Counted from the stretch's first letter, positions 24,801-37,131 are shown. The stretch is 64,000 bases of DNA from Cyathus striatus (GCA_025738555.1 JAOVFP010000014.1:372001-436000), one strand, 5' to 3'. Notes: generated by a model not told the origin, from the letters alone. Program-made: numbers and translations.

Positions 24801-25282
24801 GCTCAAACATACTTCCTTCGGCTTGAATTCGGACGTAGGAGAGTAATTTCTCCAGCGTTCTATACAGTGATTCCTGTCAGTGAGTAAATTATTCTGACAA
24901 AAATGCACATACTCTGTGAATTGCGCAATATTCTTAACCATACTCGGAGACAACTCAGCTTCACTCTCGCCACAGACATTAATAATTGCACAGATGAGTT
25001 CGTAGGCTCTTTCAGTCATCTTGACGCAGTCTTGTTTATTGCTTCTAACCGTCTTCACATCGAACGTTTCTCAGTCTTAATAACATAGAAATAAACTTAA
25101 AGACCGACCTGGATAGTCTCCGCGATCATGACACTGACTCCAGCTATAATTTTTAAATATGGCAAATTCGTACTGTCACTAATATCTCGCAGTAGCTTGG
25201 TAGAGAGTGAGATATAGTCGAGTACAGTGTCCGTCCTACTGCTCGGAGCGGGAACTACAGAGCTTCCTGCACGGGCAGGCAT
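21808..25282 (-). CDS. NLR-like protein: MLKL/HeLo-like domain, NB-ARC, TPR
   Basis: Fungal NOD-like receptor, probably acting in cell-death or non-self/pathogen signalling. Exons on the minus strand are 25282-25109, 25052-24913, 24859-24721, 24671-24558, 24512-24042, 23987-23070 and 23007-21808, giving 1,051 residues in consistent phase. The N-terminal ~150 residues are amphipathic helices resembling the four-helix MLKL/HeLo cell-death fold seen on basidiomycete NLRs. This is a pattern judgement, not a profile hit. The NTPase follows: Walker A GQGGIGKTSLA, Walker B ALLVLDNFE, sensor LTVIVTIRG and the GLPL-like DNLPLAVKLL. The C-terminal half is TPR-like helical repeats (for example HNAVHVFE-type and KDLWCKAIPLFQRAEQYG helices). 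The least certain junction is 23008-23069: my 62-nt intron keeps frame but removes a TPR-like helix, and reading through needs a frameshift. The U6 gene lies about 190 bases beyond the 3' end. Confidence 0.82.
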
Positions 25283-28200
25283 TTTCACCGAGTGGATCAG
25301 CTAGGAAAGTCAGTGTGAGCAAAGGGGAGCCAACCACAAAGCGAACGGTGCATACCTATATATGTGAAGAAACTGACAAGTTAGTCCATCAGGTACAGGG
25401 GCGAGAAGCAAGCAAAAATGAATGGAAATAATAGGAAGAGTCGGCGAATATGTCTTCCTTGGGAATCTTTATGTGGGTAGACATTCCGCCCCAAGCAACA
25501 CACAATGTTCATCATTCAAACACTTGTCGTAACTCCAGCGCCGGCTGGTTTCAGCTTGGCGTCTTAGATTCATCGAGGCTGGTGGCAGATAAAAAAAGAG
25601 AAAGTTACGAGTGAAATATGGCATAGTGAGATGCCACCCGTCACTTGGTACTGGGAAGGTTTGATATTGGCTGGGAGAAGCATAGTCTAAAACTGGCTAA
25701 GAGTGCCATGTGGTACTGAGCTCACAAGATGGCTAGCAAATTTATATGGACTAGACAAAGTTCAAGGGGAGCTTTGCGGGCCCTGTGAGACTTACCGTAT
25801 TTACACGATCGACGTTTTAAAACATAGTGTGAAATTTCATTCAAATATTGGCCCTCAGTACCGTGAGCCCATAGCTCACCATTCGAACCACCTATCACCA
25901 CAACTTACTGCGCACGATTCCAATATACACTGAGCTGTGTTTAATCCACCCAACTTACCCTCTCGCGCGCAGAGATCCGAGCGGGCCAGCCATCATTATC
26001 ATAATATCATCATTTCTAGTGTCCGAAGAGCTCTTCGATACTGATACTGATGACCTACTTTTACTCTGCTTCTTCTGAATCTGATGTGTAAAGTATACGA
26101 TAAGTACCGCACCGTTATGCTTGCTCGGTGACGGTGGCGTGATACAGAACCGCGGTAGATGAGTGGGATTAGTTGATAGTGAGATTCTGGACCTGATATG
26201 TGGCTGTTAGCTTTGTATAGTTAGTTAATATTATTACTTCAGTACCGGAGAGAATGTTGACCTGCTTATCCTTGGAACTTCATCCCTTTCATACCCTACC
26301 AGTTCTGTTTTTACAACGAAGAAGTTGATAGTCGGCGAACCAGGAAGTTTATTGATAGACAACTACACAGAAGCAGTATTCGGGATCTGATAGTATGTGG
26401 CTGTTAACTTTATATAAATCCAATCAGTTCCTATTACTTACACCACCGAATGAAACAATTTCCAACACACCAGCAATGGAGAAGGTCACTCCCAACACCT
26501 CATTAATTTCATGCTCCTAGCATCAGAACCACCCGTTCCGTATTCATAATGTATAATGAATGAAGTCGATGAATACGGAACTTTAGAAGACGAAATCTCG
26601 TCTGGCTCGCCGGATGCTCGGATTTTTCGGAGCCGCGGTGCGTGTGCTTGTGTAATACTAATAAGGAGAGTTGAGTTGAGTGGCATGAGAAGAAGATCTA
26701 GGTGGAGCGGACTGCTGGATCTTGGTGTATGGGAAATATGCGAATTTTTGTGGACGGAAACAGGCTGTGTTTCTTCCCGTTATATCAATGGGAGTTGAAA
26801 TTAGAATGATACCGGATTTTCTCAGACTGTCATTGTTCGATGGATATCGAGTCCACCTAAGTGAAGAAGCAGGGGTTGATTGGCGAATAGCTCAAGCATT
26901 TACCTGCGATGGTTACAATAAGACATTGCGCGGTTGATATTGATAGATTGTCAATTTACTGGGCGTTCTGCGATACAGACGTCATTTTTGAGAACTGTTG
27001 GTGTTTTGTACCTAACTCAACTCTTAGCAAATTAGTAATCCTTGAAACAATGAGAAATTGAGAGTACGACGCACTAATATTATATCGAGTTTGTTTGATT
27101 GGATCTATCTTGGTGTATGGGAAATATGGTAGGAAATTTAAAGTTTTTGTGGACGGAAGCTTGTGTGTTATTTCAATGGGAGTTGAAGTTAGAATGTTGC
27201 CGGATATTCTCAGACTGCCATTGGAAGTTCCACTTCAGCTTTTTGAAGCAGGGGTTGAACATTGATTGGCGAATAAGTCGGGCATTTGCCTGGGATATTC
27301 AAGACATTGCGCGGTTGATATTGATAGCATGATGGTCAATTTTCCGCGTGTTCCGCGATACATGCGTCACTTTTGAGAATTATTGGTATGTTTTGTGCCT
27401 AACATCATGAAACGGGAAGCGTGAATTTTGCCACAGTACCTGATGATGGTATGTCACGGTACACACTATAGTCCTTGATAAGAACTTAACAAAGACATTC
27501 AGGGGGAAAAGGCATATATGTACGACGTACCGACATTATATTGCATGCAATAATGCATGTGTATGAACTTGGAGTCGCGTTTCCGACGTGTCTCCTTTAC
27601 TTTTTGAAAGAGATCGTATTCGGAACAAGGATTCGAAGTCTGTATAAAGAGTCTGTGCTGGAAATATCCGCCATCACTGGTACGTCCTCCTGCTGAATTC
27701 TGAACGTCGATGTTTGGATGCTTCCATGAAAGTCTGGCATAGAGAACAGCCTGGAACTTTAATCACAAGATGAATGAAGACAACGGAAGTGGGACACACC
27801 GTATCTATTCCAACGGAGGCTCGAAAGAAATCGATGAGAGGCCTTGAGGCAAGGGTGAGGCTTGGAGTTGACGTTGATTTCTGGATGTAGATAGATGACA
27901 ATCAAGCTACTTTGTCGTCAACTATAAGCTCATAGCTTCAATGTACTGAGTGGTCTTCAGTGAAAGTGAGTTGAAAGTAAAAGCACAAAGGGCATTGTCT
28001 ACGACGTACGTCTTCAAGCGAGCGTCACCGCGTCATCGGCGCTAATTCCGAAAAGCTCACGTGGGATTGATTATCTGCACTGGAACGGAGCCAGGCAGTG
28101 ATTGCCCGAAATCATCCAGTACTATATATCCATATATCCCCAATCAGCCCACCATGCTCTTCCTCCTCTCCTCCTCCCCCTATCCCATCTTGAGTCCTGA

Positions 28201-28284
28201 CCAACCCACCACCTGCCCACCGTGGATAAGCGACACCGCGCAAAGCACTGGGTCAAACGCGAGGCAAAGTATCTCGCGGACAAG
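25283..28284. other. Intergenic region with degenerate duplication
   Basis: Three kilobases without a supportable gene. Short open frames at 26556-26937 and 27099-27332 lie in the two arms of a tandem duplication (see separate entry) and share a peptide-like pattern (WCMGNM-like, then FLWTE), but they are full of indels. The duplication may derive from a former gene or repeat, but no family can be named. Confidence 0.45.
26719..27405. repeat. Degenerate ~0.3-kb tandem duplication
   Basis: Unit 1 runs from about 26719 to 27030 and unit 2 from about 27104 to 27405. Shared blocks in the same order include CTTGGTGTATGGGAAATATG, TTTTTGTGGACGGAA, GAAGCAGGGGTTGA, TTGGCGAATA, GACATTGCGCGGTTGATATT and GTTCTGCGATAC/GTTCCGCGATAC. 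Similarity is roughly 75-80% by eye, with many small indels, so the duplication is old. Confidence 0.8.
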
Positions 28285-31200
28285 ATGGACAGCAAAGCTA
28301 AAGAACTACCGTTAGTGGGACGTGGCGAGCCCCAGGGGGGGCAAGCGCCCGAAGTGGGGGAGTTTATACTTCCCAAAGATGTCGGCCTGGACATGCATAT
28401 CCCAGATGAACTGCAAAAGGGCGTAATCCTAACGAAAATTTCAGAGAAACATAAAGACAAGAAGAAACAAGTTGTATTCAAGATTGATCCAGATGAAGGA
28501 ACGTTGAAGTGGGAGAGGGAAGGGAGGATGGGCGGATGTGGTGCGTTTCTGATTCCCTTCTTCTCTTACCATACTCAGTGGGAAACAGTCCAAATCGAAA
28601 CAATAAAAGAACTCCGCCCGACACAGGACTCACTCTCCCTACACATCATCTACATTCTCTCCGCCACATACAGATCCCTCTACCTCCTCTTTCCCACTCA
28701 AGACCTCTTCGCTACGTTCCACACGGCACTAAGCAAGCTACATAATATCCGACAGGGGCTCGCACCCAGCTCAGCTGGAACGTCCACTCTTGCCGATTTG
28801 GAACTGCGCGACGCCGTATGGGAAAGGCAGTACTGGAAAGGCGCGGACGAAGAGGGGGACCAGAAGTTGGATTTCGATGATGTACAGAGGTTGTGTAGGA
28901 GGTTGAATGTTAGGCTTACGAATGAGCAGGTGAAATTGCTCATCGAGGTCTGTTTTCCTCCTTTTCCTCCTTTTTTCGGTTTTTGACGCCAATATGTACG
29001 CCACAGGAAGCAGCACCTGGGAAAACCACACTCGATTTCCCTGCCTTCCAGCGGTTTGTGCGCAAGCTCAAGTATAGGCCCGAGCTGGAGAAGGTGTATA
29101 AGCATTTGGTTAAGGAGAGTGTCGATGCGGTGGCGAAAGAGAAGGAGGAGATGGATTGCGTTGCGTTTGAGAAGTTTATGAAGGATGTTCAGAAGGTGCT
29201 TTTTCTTTTCTTCCCGTTCCCTTCGAGTAACCTGTCTTTTAGACGACTTTGTCTGGTGGAGAGCTGAAATCCCTCTTCGAGTCCTACGCCACCTCTCCGG
29301 AGGTGATTGATAAAGTCGATGGCAAGGTCGAGGTCAAGGACGGCTCAAAGGTCGATGTCAAGATCGCTGAGAAGGACAAATGCAAGGTCGAGGTCAAGGC
29401 CAGCGAGAAAGTCGATGGCAAAGTCGACGGCAAAGTGGAGAGCAAACCTACCGAGAAATTTGTCGAGAAAGTCGAAACCAACCCCACCGACAAAGCTGTA
29501 ATCGACCCCAAATCCACCGAACAACCCAAACCCGAACCAAAAACGATCACCTACAAATCCTTCTGCTACCTCCTCTCCTCCCCCGCCTTAGGAGTCTTCA
29601 AATCAGACAAACACGACATGTCACTCCCACTGTCAGCATACTACATCTCCTCCTCGCATAATACGTATCTTGTAGGGCATCAGCTGGTGGGAGTGAGCAC
29701 AACGGAAGGGTACATCCGTGCATTGTTGCATAGTTGTCGGAGTGTTGAGTGTACGTTCCTTCCCATATTTCGGTGAAGTATGTATGTGAATGCTGACTCC
29801 GGTAGTGGACATATACGACTCTCCCTCTGGACCGGTGGTGTACCACGGCAAAACACTCACTTCGCTCGTTTCCCTGAGCGATATCTGTAGCGCCATCAAT
29901 AAATATGGATTCGTCACCTCTGCGTACCCTATCATTCTCTCTGCGGAGGTGCACTGCAGTGTCAAGGGGCAAGAGGAGATCGTGGACGTTATGGAAGATG
30001 CATTTGGAGAGAGGCTGATTAAGGTTAGCATAAAAGGCGAGGGGAAGGACGGGGAGGACGGTAAAGATGAGGGTGAGGGTATGCATGGTGTTGAGGTGAT
30101 TGAGGGTGGTGTTGCTGTTAAAGTTAGGAAATTGCCTAGTCCGGAGGCGTTAATGGGGAAGGTTATGGTTAAGGTCTGTCGTTTTCCTCGTGTTTTTGCA
30201 ACGTTTCCTGTGGGCTGATGGTGGGTTAGGCGAAGAACCTCTTCGAAGTAGCAAAGCTGGCATCTATAAACGCAGCGCTGGTTAGGGAGAAAGCGAAATT
30301 AGAGGACTCGTCCTCTTCTTCGTCCTCCGACGAAGGCGAACCTGAAAGCGGCACAGGAGGATTGAAAGATAACCTCAAATCCAAATGGCGCAAATTGCGT
30401 GGCAAGTCGCCTTCCTCTTCTTCTCCTGGCCACTCTCGTTCTCCTTCTACCACGGCTGGTAATACAGTGGGAGAGGGGGAAGGGAAGATCAAGATGTCGC
30501 TAAGGCTTGCTAGCTTGCTGGTATATACAGTTGGAATCAAGTGCCATGGGTTTGGACCGGATATTCCTTATGAGCCGCAGCATATGTTTTCGTTGTCGGA
30601 GAGTAAGGCTAGGAGGTTGCTTAAGGTGCGTTGGGTGCTTCTTGTACGAACGCTGGTGCTGACGCATGCATTTGCAGGCGAATATGTCCGATTTGATTAG
30701 ACATACGCAAGGTCACCTTGTGAGGGTGTATCCTAAGGGTACGAGGGTGTCGTCGAGCAACTATGAGCCGCATAGGTTTTGGGCTGCGGGGGCGCAGGTT
30801 GTTGCTCTTAATTGGCAGACTTTTGGTGAGTCTCTGGTTTGAGGGCCGGGGAGGTTGAGGGAGAGTGAGAGGGTTCTCCTTGTTGTCTCTGGGATCGAAG
30901 TTACGCTCGAAGGAGCGATCTTGTCTCTCTCGCTCCCCCACACTTCCTAGTATTTCTTCTCTTAACTGAGGCTGACATGGGATTAGATCTAGGATACATG
31001 ATCAATCAAGCTATGTTCCTTCGGAACAATAGGGCAGGTTACGTGCTAAAGCCCCAGGCCTTGCGGGAGCCCGATTCGGAACTGTTGAAGAAGAAGACGG
31101 GACACTTTTTCCGTGTTTCTGTACGCCTCTGCTCTGCTCTCCTTGCATGGGTACTGTCTGAGAACTGATTTTTCTCGACACACTTAGATCATCTCGGCGC

Positions 31201-32805
31201 AACAGCTCCCTCGTCTGCGTGACTCAACAGGGCAAGAAATAGTAGAGAAATCTATTGTTGACCCATTCGTGGAAGTGTCACTTCACATCCCCGACTGGAC
31301 CCACTCTCCCTTCCTTCCCTCCGCTCAAACCACGTCTTCCTCTGACGTGAAGTATTCTCCGCCCAAAGACGCTAGTGCGACGCAGGCCACGCAGGCACGT
31401 ACCGTCGCGGTAAAAACCAGGGTAATAAAGAACAACGGATTCAATCCAGTGTGGGAGGAAGAGTTCATGGTTCCGTTTGATTGTGTAGGCGGTATGAGGG
31501 AGCTCATTTTCGTGGAGTTCAAGGTATGCCAGGAAGGGAAGGATGATGACGATGATGTGCCCATTGGGAGTTATTGCGCCCCGTTGGGGAGTTTGGAAAG
31601 TGGTAAGTTTCTATTTTTCTCTTTTCTCTCTTGTTGTGCAGTGCCTTTGTGGTGCTATTGGGATTTTGCATCTATCTGTGGGGGTATATTTTCTGGTGTG
31701 GGCGTTGAGTGTTGGGGGGTTTCCGTCGTTCTTTGGCCTTGAACAGCTTTTACTGGGATTTCTTCTCAGCCGCGGCATGTGTCCAGAAAACGTGGACTGC
31801 CATTTTGCGCTGTGGGCAATGTTGTCTTATGACTTTTATCATTTGTTCGAGCGCCTCGTTGGAAGGATAGTTGCAATCCACGATACGTGGGCGTGGTTGT
31901 ACTTTGACATTTTGTCGTACTTGGAAAGCTTCACTGGTTGGGTCAGGTCACAGCCCTTTCCGTAGAATCTGTTCGCTCCATGATTTTCTGAGATCTTATC
32001 CCGCCCTGATCGATATGTTTGGGACAAGCTATTGTTCGTTATTGGATAGCTTCTGGAGACAGCGTAGTGTGTCCCCTTGTTATTGGAAGTCTCGTTGGAG
32101 TAGTTGTGCAGCTTTCCTTCCTTCTCAGCATATGGTGTATCCCTTTCATCTGCCGACGTATCTATCATGTTTGTGTTGTTGGAGAGACATCTCCGGACTG
32201 AGATTTGAATTTTTTCCGCGGTTGGAACGCCTCGTTGGAGGCACTGGTTAGCCTTCCTTCTCAGCATCTCTCTAATCTCTCCAATCTGCTGACATATCAT
32301 TTATCGCGGTTGATATGTCTTTTTTTGTTGCCGGGGAGGCTTTTCCGGACAGTAATTGGCTTTTTGTCGTTCATGGAAGTCTGGACAGCCTTTCTGGAAG
32401 ACCTTCTCAACGTCATCTCCTTGATCTGCTGATACTTCGTTCCCTGGCAATCGATATGTTTCACGCATGTTTTTTTATTGTCGGAACATGGCTTCTGGAC
32501 AGCTCTTTATCCGGATCTTTCTCACCATCTATCTATTTCTTTCTGATCTTACCGAAATATCATTAGTTGTGCAATGTTTTCAGTTGTGGGCGTAGTGGTT
32601 TTTTTCGCTTTGGTTTCGGTTCTCTTGCACCAACTGGGTCTTATCTGCTGTTCTATCTTCTTTCGACATTCATATCCGACGTGGAAGGTGTATTAATTTT
32701 TTCTTCCTTACAGGGTATCGTTACCTTCCATTGCATGATAACCAGATGTCGCCGTATTTGTTTTCAACGCTTTTTGTCAAGATCGATGTCCGGGATACCG
32801 AGTAA
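28285..32805 (+). CDS. PLC1: Phosphoinositide-specific phospholipase C
   Basis: Hydrolyses PIP2 to inositol trisphosphate and diacylglycerol at the plasma membrane. Exons 28285-28947, 29007-29195, 29243-29750, 29806-30173, 30230-30625, 30678-30825, 30987-31120, 31188-31602 and 32714-32805 give 970 residues. The order is a PH-like domain (about 40-170), a degenerate EF-hand region (about 185-280), a Lys/Val-rich linker, the X domain, the Y domain and C2. The X domain keeps the catalytic residues: [22 protein letters not shown] and ILSAEVHC. The Y domain has [33 protein letters not shown] sequence and [13 protein letters not shown]. The C2 domain ends with [11 protein letters not shown] and LFVKIDV. 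The last intron (31603-32713) is 1,111 bases, about twenty times the local norm. The start is the first ATG of the open frame; an upstream exon is possible, because the frame is open 5' of it. Confidence 0.92.
29307..29540. repeat. Low-complexity Lys-Val linker inside PLC gene
   Basis: The coding sequence between the EF-like region and the X domain is a run of degenerate KVDGKVE/KVDVK/KVEVK units. At DNA level it is a short tandem array based on AAGGTCGA and AAAGTCGATGGC. It is in frame and ends in a Pro/Lys-rich stretch. Such linkers are normally short in PLC enzymes. It probably arose by slippage and should be disordered. Confidence 0.8.
31603..32713 (+). repeat. Giant PLC intron made of degenerate tandem repeats
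   Basis: The donor GTAAGTTTC at 31603 and the acceptor CTTACAG at 32713 join two exons that encode a continuous C2 domain, so this is an intron. It is filled with at least four degenerate units of about 130 bases. Each carries versions of CTTCTCAGCAT, then CTGCTGACATATC, then TCGATATGTTT or TTGATATGTCTT, then TTGTCGG, then GGCTTCTGGACAG or CTTTTCCGGACAG. A GCCTCGTTGGA block recurs at about 31855, 32090 and 32229. No transposon ends are visible. Confidence 0.8.
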
Positions 32806-35639
32806 ATTACTGGAGGTAAGTTAACTACCATATATACATCCCGACTCAGCCTCACCTTTGTTTCTTGTGTCGGAACTTGGTTAGATGCGTTTAGGTGGCT
32901 TTTGGACCTGTAGTGACGATCTGCGCCCACAATCCCCAAATTTAGCTTTTCTTCCACTTATGCCACTGTGCTATCGAACGAATATGAACTGCAAAGAGTA
33001 CAAGGAATTTTTATCGTGTACAATCAATTACACTGGACAATTAAATGTATCAATTCATGTTTTCCTGGAAAGTATTACGTGCATTTGTCTAGCCAACACG
33101 GTGGGAATACGTGTAACGCATTTCGATCCTAGGAATTCATGTCTACGCACTACCATTCCCTGTGTCGTCATTGATGACAAGTGACAGTAGCTAGCACCTC
33201 CCCGCTTACCCTTAAACCATATCATCCTCCGTCATGAGACGGGAAACAACTTAGAAAGACAACAACCTTAACTGCACGAGAGATCGACAGGTGGTCCACG
33301 CCATCGTTGAAAATTCCAGTGGCACCTCCGCGAGCAGACTCCTCTCCTTGGAAATTCCAGTGGCGTCTCCGCGAGCAGACCACTCTATACTTTATTCTAC
33401 CCGTGAAACTGAATGTATTCTATGACATCGGTGATGAGGTGCATTTAGTGTAGACCATTCAGTAGGTAGCCAGTAAGGGTGGAGGATGCCGTCAACATCC
33501 CTTCGACCTATATTACATGTGCGATCCCGTACCTCAACCACCGGAAAGAGAGCGGAGGGGCGCGGTTTATGAGGCGATTGGTGTCTTTCTAGGGTTGCAA
33601 TCTATCGGGCTGAAGGGTATTTTTATACGTGACATTTTTGCTTTTCTCGAGCCCGGAGCTCAGTTGTACTGTCTGAGGGCGATTAGTGACTTGCGCTTGA
33701 GATAGCTTTTTGGACAGGAAATGACGTGGTTGAGACTACGGATGTGAGGTTCGTTCCGGGCGGTGAGGCCCCTTCGGTCCATCAGTCCATTGGTGGGACC
33801 CGGCTTTCAAAGCCAAGGGTAGCTGTCATACATTTACCTTTGCGATGACAGCTTCAGGGCATACCGAGTCGTTGCCGAGTCGTGGTGTTAGCGGTGAAAC
33901 TTGTTTTGTTACACCCTCGGAAAAGGCTAATGAAGAACACCACAAATTACTGCCAGGGCTGACATGCCTCAAACTCTACAGTGATATATAGACATTTGCA
34001 TACGACCAGGTTCAAATATGTAAGAAGGTTCTGCCTGTGACTCTACTACCGGACGCGTTTTAGTTTCAGTGACGCGTTTTTTGCAGGACTGAATCATTTC
34101 AGCGTCAAGTTTTTTCGTTTTTAACTCTACACGTGAGTGTGTGAGCAGTCTGCTGATGAAGACTACCGACTTCGACACAACCTACCCTCCTTCCGAAGAT
34201 TCTCATCTGCGAATGAGAATAGGCTTTCACCCATTCAGAGATGATGCTGAATTTTATCGGATCGAAAGTCCTGATGCTCTCTGATTTTTTAACGCATTGT
34301 CGCTTCTACGAAAGGTTATCAGTTGTTTGAGGACGTCTTCGAGTCTTCGAGCACGCAACTTTCCGGGAACTCAAGAATCAAGTGGGTTGTTGGGATCAAT
34401 GAGTGTTCCTTCTGCTACGTACTGTATGGGTCTGTCTACCACATATTTCCTGCTATATCTGAGGGGTCGAATTCTCAAATGCCATTCATTTTAGTGTCCT
34501 ACTTTTCTAACGGCTAAGGATCTTAAAGTTTAAAGTTGGAAAAGAGGGTGCTGAAGGAATCAATCTCCGATCCATTTAAATTGGCTGAGCACGAAGGAGC
34601 CCTAATCTCCTCATGTCTATCGTGCTCGACGCATCACCTGGGGTGCAGCTCGAGGAGAGCTGTCTATCGATTTCACTCAAATCTTTCATTGGTACTTGTG
34701 TCGAATGCCCTGCAGTGGCGCTGACAAGAAAAGTGCTTCGATATTATATTGCCTCCGCGTTTTACTATGTTATACATTGCCTCCTGGCAGAGAGGGTCTT
34801 ATTCCCTATGCAAAACAAGGTTATATCGGGCGCCAATACACGATCCTGCTGTGACAAGTCCCTTCGATGAGGGCATCAGATCGTGACAAGACCTTAACAT
34901 CGTGCATGCACTTTTTTCCAGACTGGATCCGCTGAGGAGTGTGGAGGCTTCGGTGCCCATATTTTGAAAGGCTGCAACCTATTTCACAGGGGAGTGGGCG
35001 AGATAAGCTTGCGCGTGGCAGCCGAAGGATCGCATGGCAGCGTGACAGCTACTTGATCATATTTTTCTGACTAGTTCTGTACTCAGAGCCAGCGGGCCTT
35101 GCGGATGCGTCGTGGGCTTATTTGAGCTTACAATTAACGAGTTTCATTCGCTGATGGCGAGAAAATCTGTGGTATCTATGCAGCAAAGAAAAGTAAAGAA
35201 CGAGCACCTAATCCGCGTCAAGAACAATTGAACAGGACCTAAAAGGAGTATTTGTTGGGGACAGTGGGTCCACTGTGCATTTGCTGTACCGGAAGTAAAA
35301 TAGGGAAGTTAGTGGGTATGTGCGTGTTTGTCCTGGCAAGATTACCATCCTGGCCTCATGGGCGAGCTTGAAGCTTAAATAGATGCTACCATACACCTAC
35401 AGCCATTTAATACCTTTTCATTCTCCAGGCTTTCTTTCGCAACCAATCCCTTCATTTCCACTTCTTATCTATCTCACAAACCGACAAAGTCCTCGCAGAA
35501 CGTAGCTGCTTTTAATTCTTCGGCTACTTACAAAGAACCACTTATTTGTCTCCTCCATTCCTCCTTGTTCTTGTAACGAGCAGCGTGCAATAGCCCGCAA
35601 TCCTCGTCACGCAACCGTCCTTCCCATAACGACTTCGTT
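32806..35639. other. Intergenic region, no gene recognised
   Basis: About 2.8 kb. Open frames are short (99 codons or fewer) and unconvincing on both strands. A small imperfect direct repeat lies at 33309-33380 with a period of about 41 bases (AAATTCCAGTGGC, then CTCCGCGAGCAGAC). The last few hundred bases before 35640 are pyrimidine-rich and probably contain the promoter and leader of the Zn2Cys6 gene. Confidence 0.5.
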
Positions 35640-37131
35640 ATGCATTTTCACCCACCTCAAGCAATGTTATCACGATGCATCTCAGCGGATTCAACGTGTG
35701 GCGCAATGGTTCAACAATATGATGGGACCTACAATGGGCAGTCCATGAGTGACCCGGCCTACATTAAGCAGCATCAAAGCACCGAGGCATATTATACGCC
35801 GGGGAACAGCGATGGGTACGCCTACCCAGGCTGTGGGACTTATACACAGGTGGTAAGCAGCCATCGTACTTTCGGCCCCGTTTTCGTTCGTTGATATCAA
35901 GGACGCTAGTCGACCTCCTCTCTATGCAACACCAACGGCTACACATTTCCCAGCCGAGCCGTTATTCCCAATATATCAGAGGACGGCTTTTTTCAAGACG
36001 CATATCGCCCTTTCTTCGACCCTACAGTACCACAGGGACGGGTTGGCTACCCTCTCTCGTATTTCAACGACACACCCATGGAATACAACAACCAATCCAT
36101 GCTTACTCGACCGCCCTGTTCATCACGGCTGGCAACACCCATCGCCAGTCCACCCATGCAACCCCAGTCTAGCCTGTACCGCATTGCCCCTGAGGAACGT
36201 GCAGCTGTTCTCGTGGAGCAGGTGAGTTCATTTATCACGCTCCTTACGTCTCTAGCGTCTAAATATGCCCTCCTTAAGCCTGTACCGCGATCCACCGCAT
36301 TAACAACTTGCATATCAACTTTAATGGAGCCCCGTGCTCTATCACGGCTGAACCACGATGGAAAACCATACAGTTCTCCCCCCCCGGCGTACACGCCTGC
36401 CGTGGTCTACGCAGAACGTTCACTGTCACAAGATACCTCCTCCACCCTCGTTACAATGTCGCACCACGAGTCCATTTCACCCAAACAACACTCCTCATAC
36501 TCCGAACTCTCCGCGAATGTCGAGTATTTCTCACATGTCGATTGCTCGTCACACGAGCATTGTCCTCAGCTATCAGCTACAGGATCAACGACCGGATCTC
36601 CGGTCAGTATGGGCAGGGAACCGTTCATGGTTCCTAGAGTAACTCAGCAGCAGGTTCCTGTTTCTTCTCTTCTACGCAAATCGCCGCCTTCAGCGGCCAG
36701 CCTCAGAGATGCTGAGGCTACTGACACTGGTGCTCCTCGGCAACCTGGATGGACACCGCCGTCGAAGCGTCAGGAGAAGGTGAAACCGCGGACATCATCA
36801 GCGTCGACGTCTTTCCCGAAGACGGCAAAGTCCGCTACGAAGAAGAACACCTCAGGCTCTGAGCCTAAGAGGCTGAGCTTAGCTTGTTTGTTCTGTAGAG
36901 AACGCAAGATTGCTTGTGGTAGACCGGCTGCGGGAAGTCTGGATCAGAGGTGCAAGTGAGTCCATTCACATCGTTCATTAATGTGACAAGAGTTAATGAT
37001 GTTGCTTTTCAATTTACAGCCAGTGTGTGCGTCGTTCATTCACCTGCGAGTATCCGACCGAATCGCGCCGTGGACAACACAAGAGATTACGCAAGAAGGT
37101 TCCCGGTCATGAAGTCAACAAATCAAAGTGA
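35640..37131 (+). CDS. Zn2Cys6 transcription factor-like protein, C-terminal cluster
   Basis: Probable fungal binuclear-zinc-cluster DNA-binding protein. Exons 35640-35852, 35910-36955 and 37020-37131 give 456 residues. The intron ends are gtaagc..gctag (57 nt) and gtgagt..ttacag (64 nt). The zinc cluster is at the extreme C-terminus: cysteines at residues about 397, 400, 407, 419, 422 and 429 in CLFCRERKIAC, an 11-residue loop, then CNQC, then FTC. The RRGQHKRLRKK basic tail follows. The last intron falls inside the cluster. The remaining N-terminal part is Ser/Pro-rich and low in predicted structure, with no fungal-specific middle homology region that I can see. The cluster is usually N-terminal in ascomycete factors, so this arrangement is less common. 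The first ATG is used as the start; a second in-frame ATG lies 8 codons on. Confidence 0.8.

Noticed and set aside
25850..25890. TTCGAACC stretch suggesting a minus-strand tRNA T-arm
   Set aside because: The flanking bases do not form acceptor, D or anticodon stems.
28508..28580. Possible extra intron in the PLC PH-like region (GTGCGT...ACTCAG)
   Set aside because: Donor and acceptor phases do not match, and the frame reads through.
36214..36257. Possible extra intron (GTGAGT...CTCTAG) in the Zn2Cys6 gene
   Set aside because: It would be only about 36 nt, and the reading frame is open through it with sensible sequence, so I kept it as coding.
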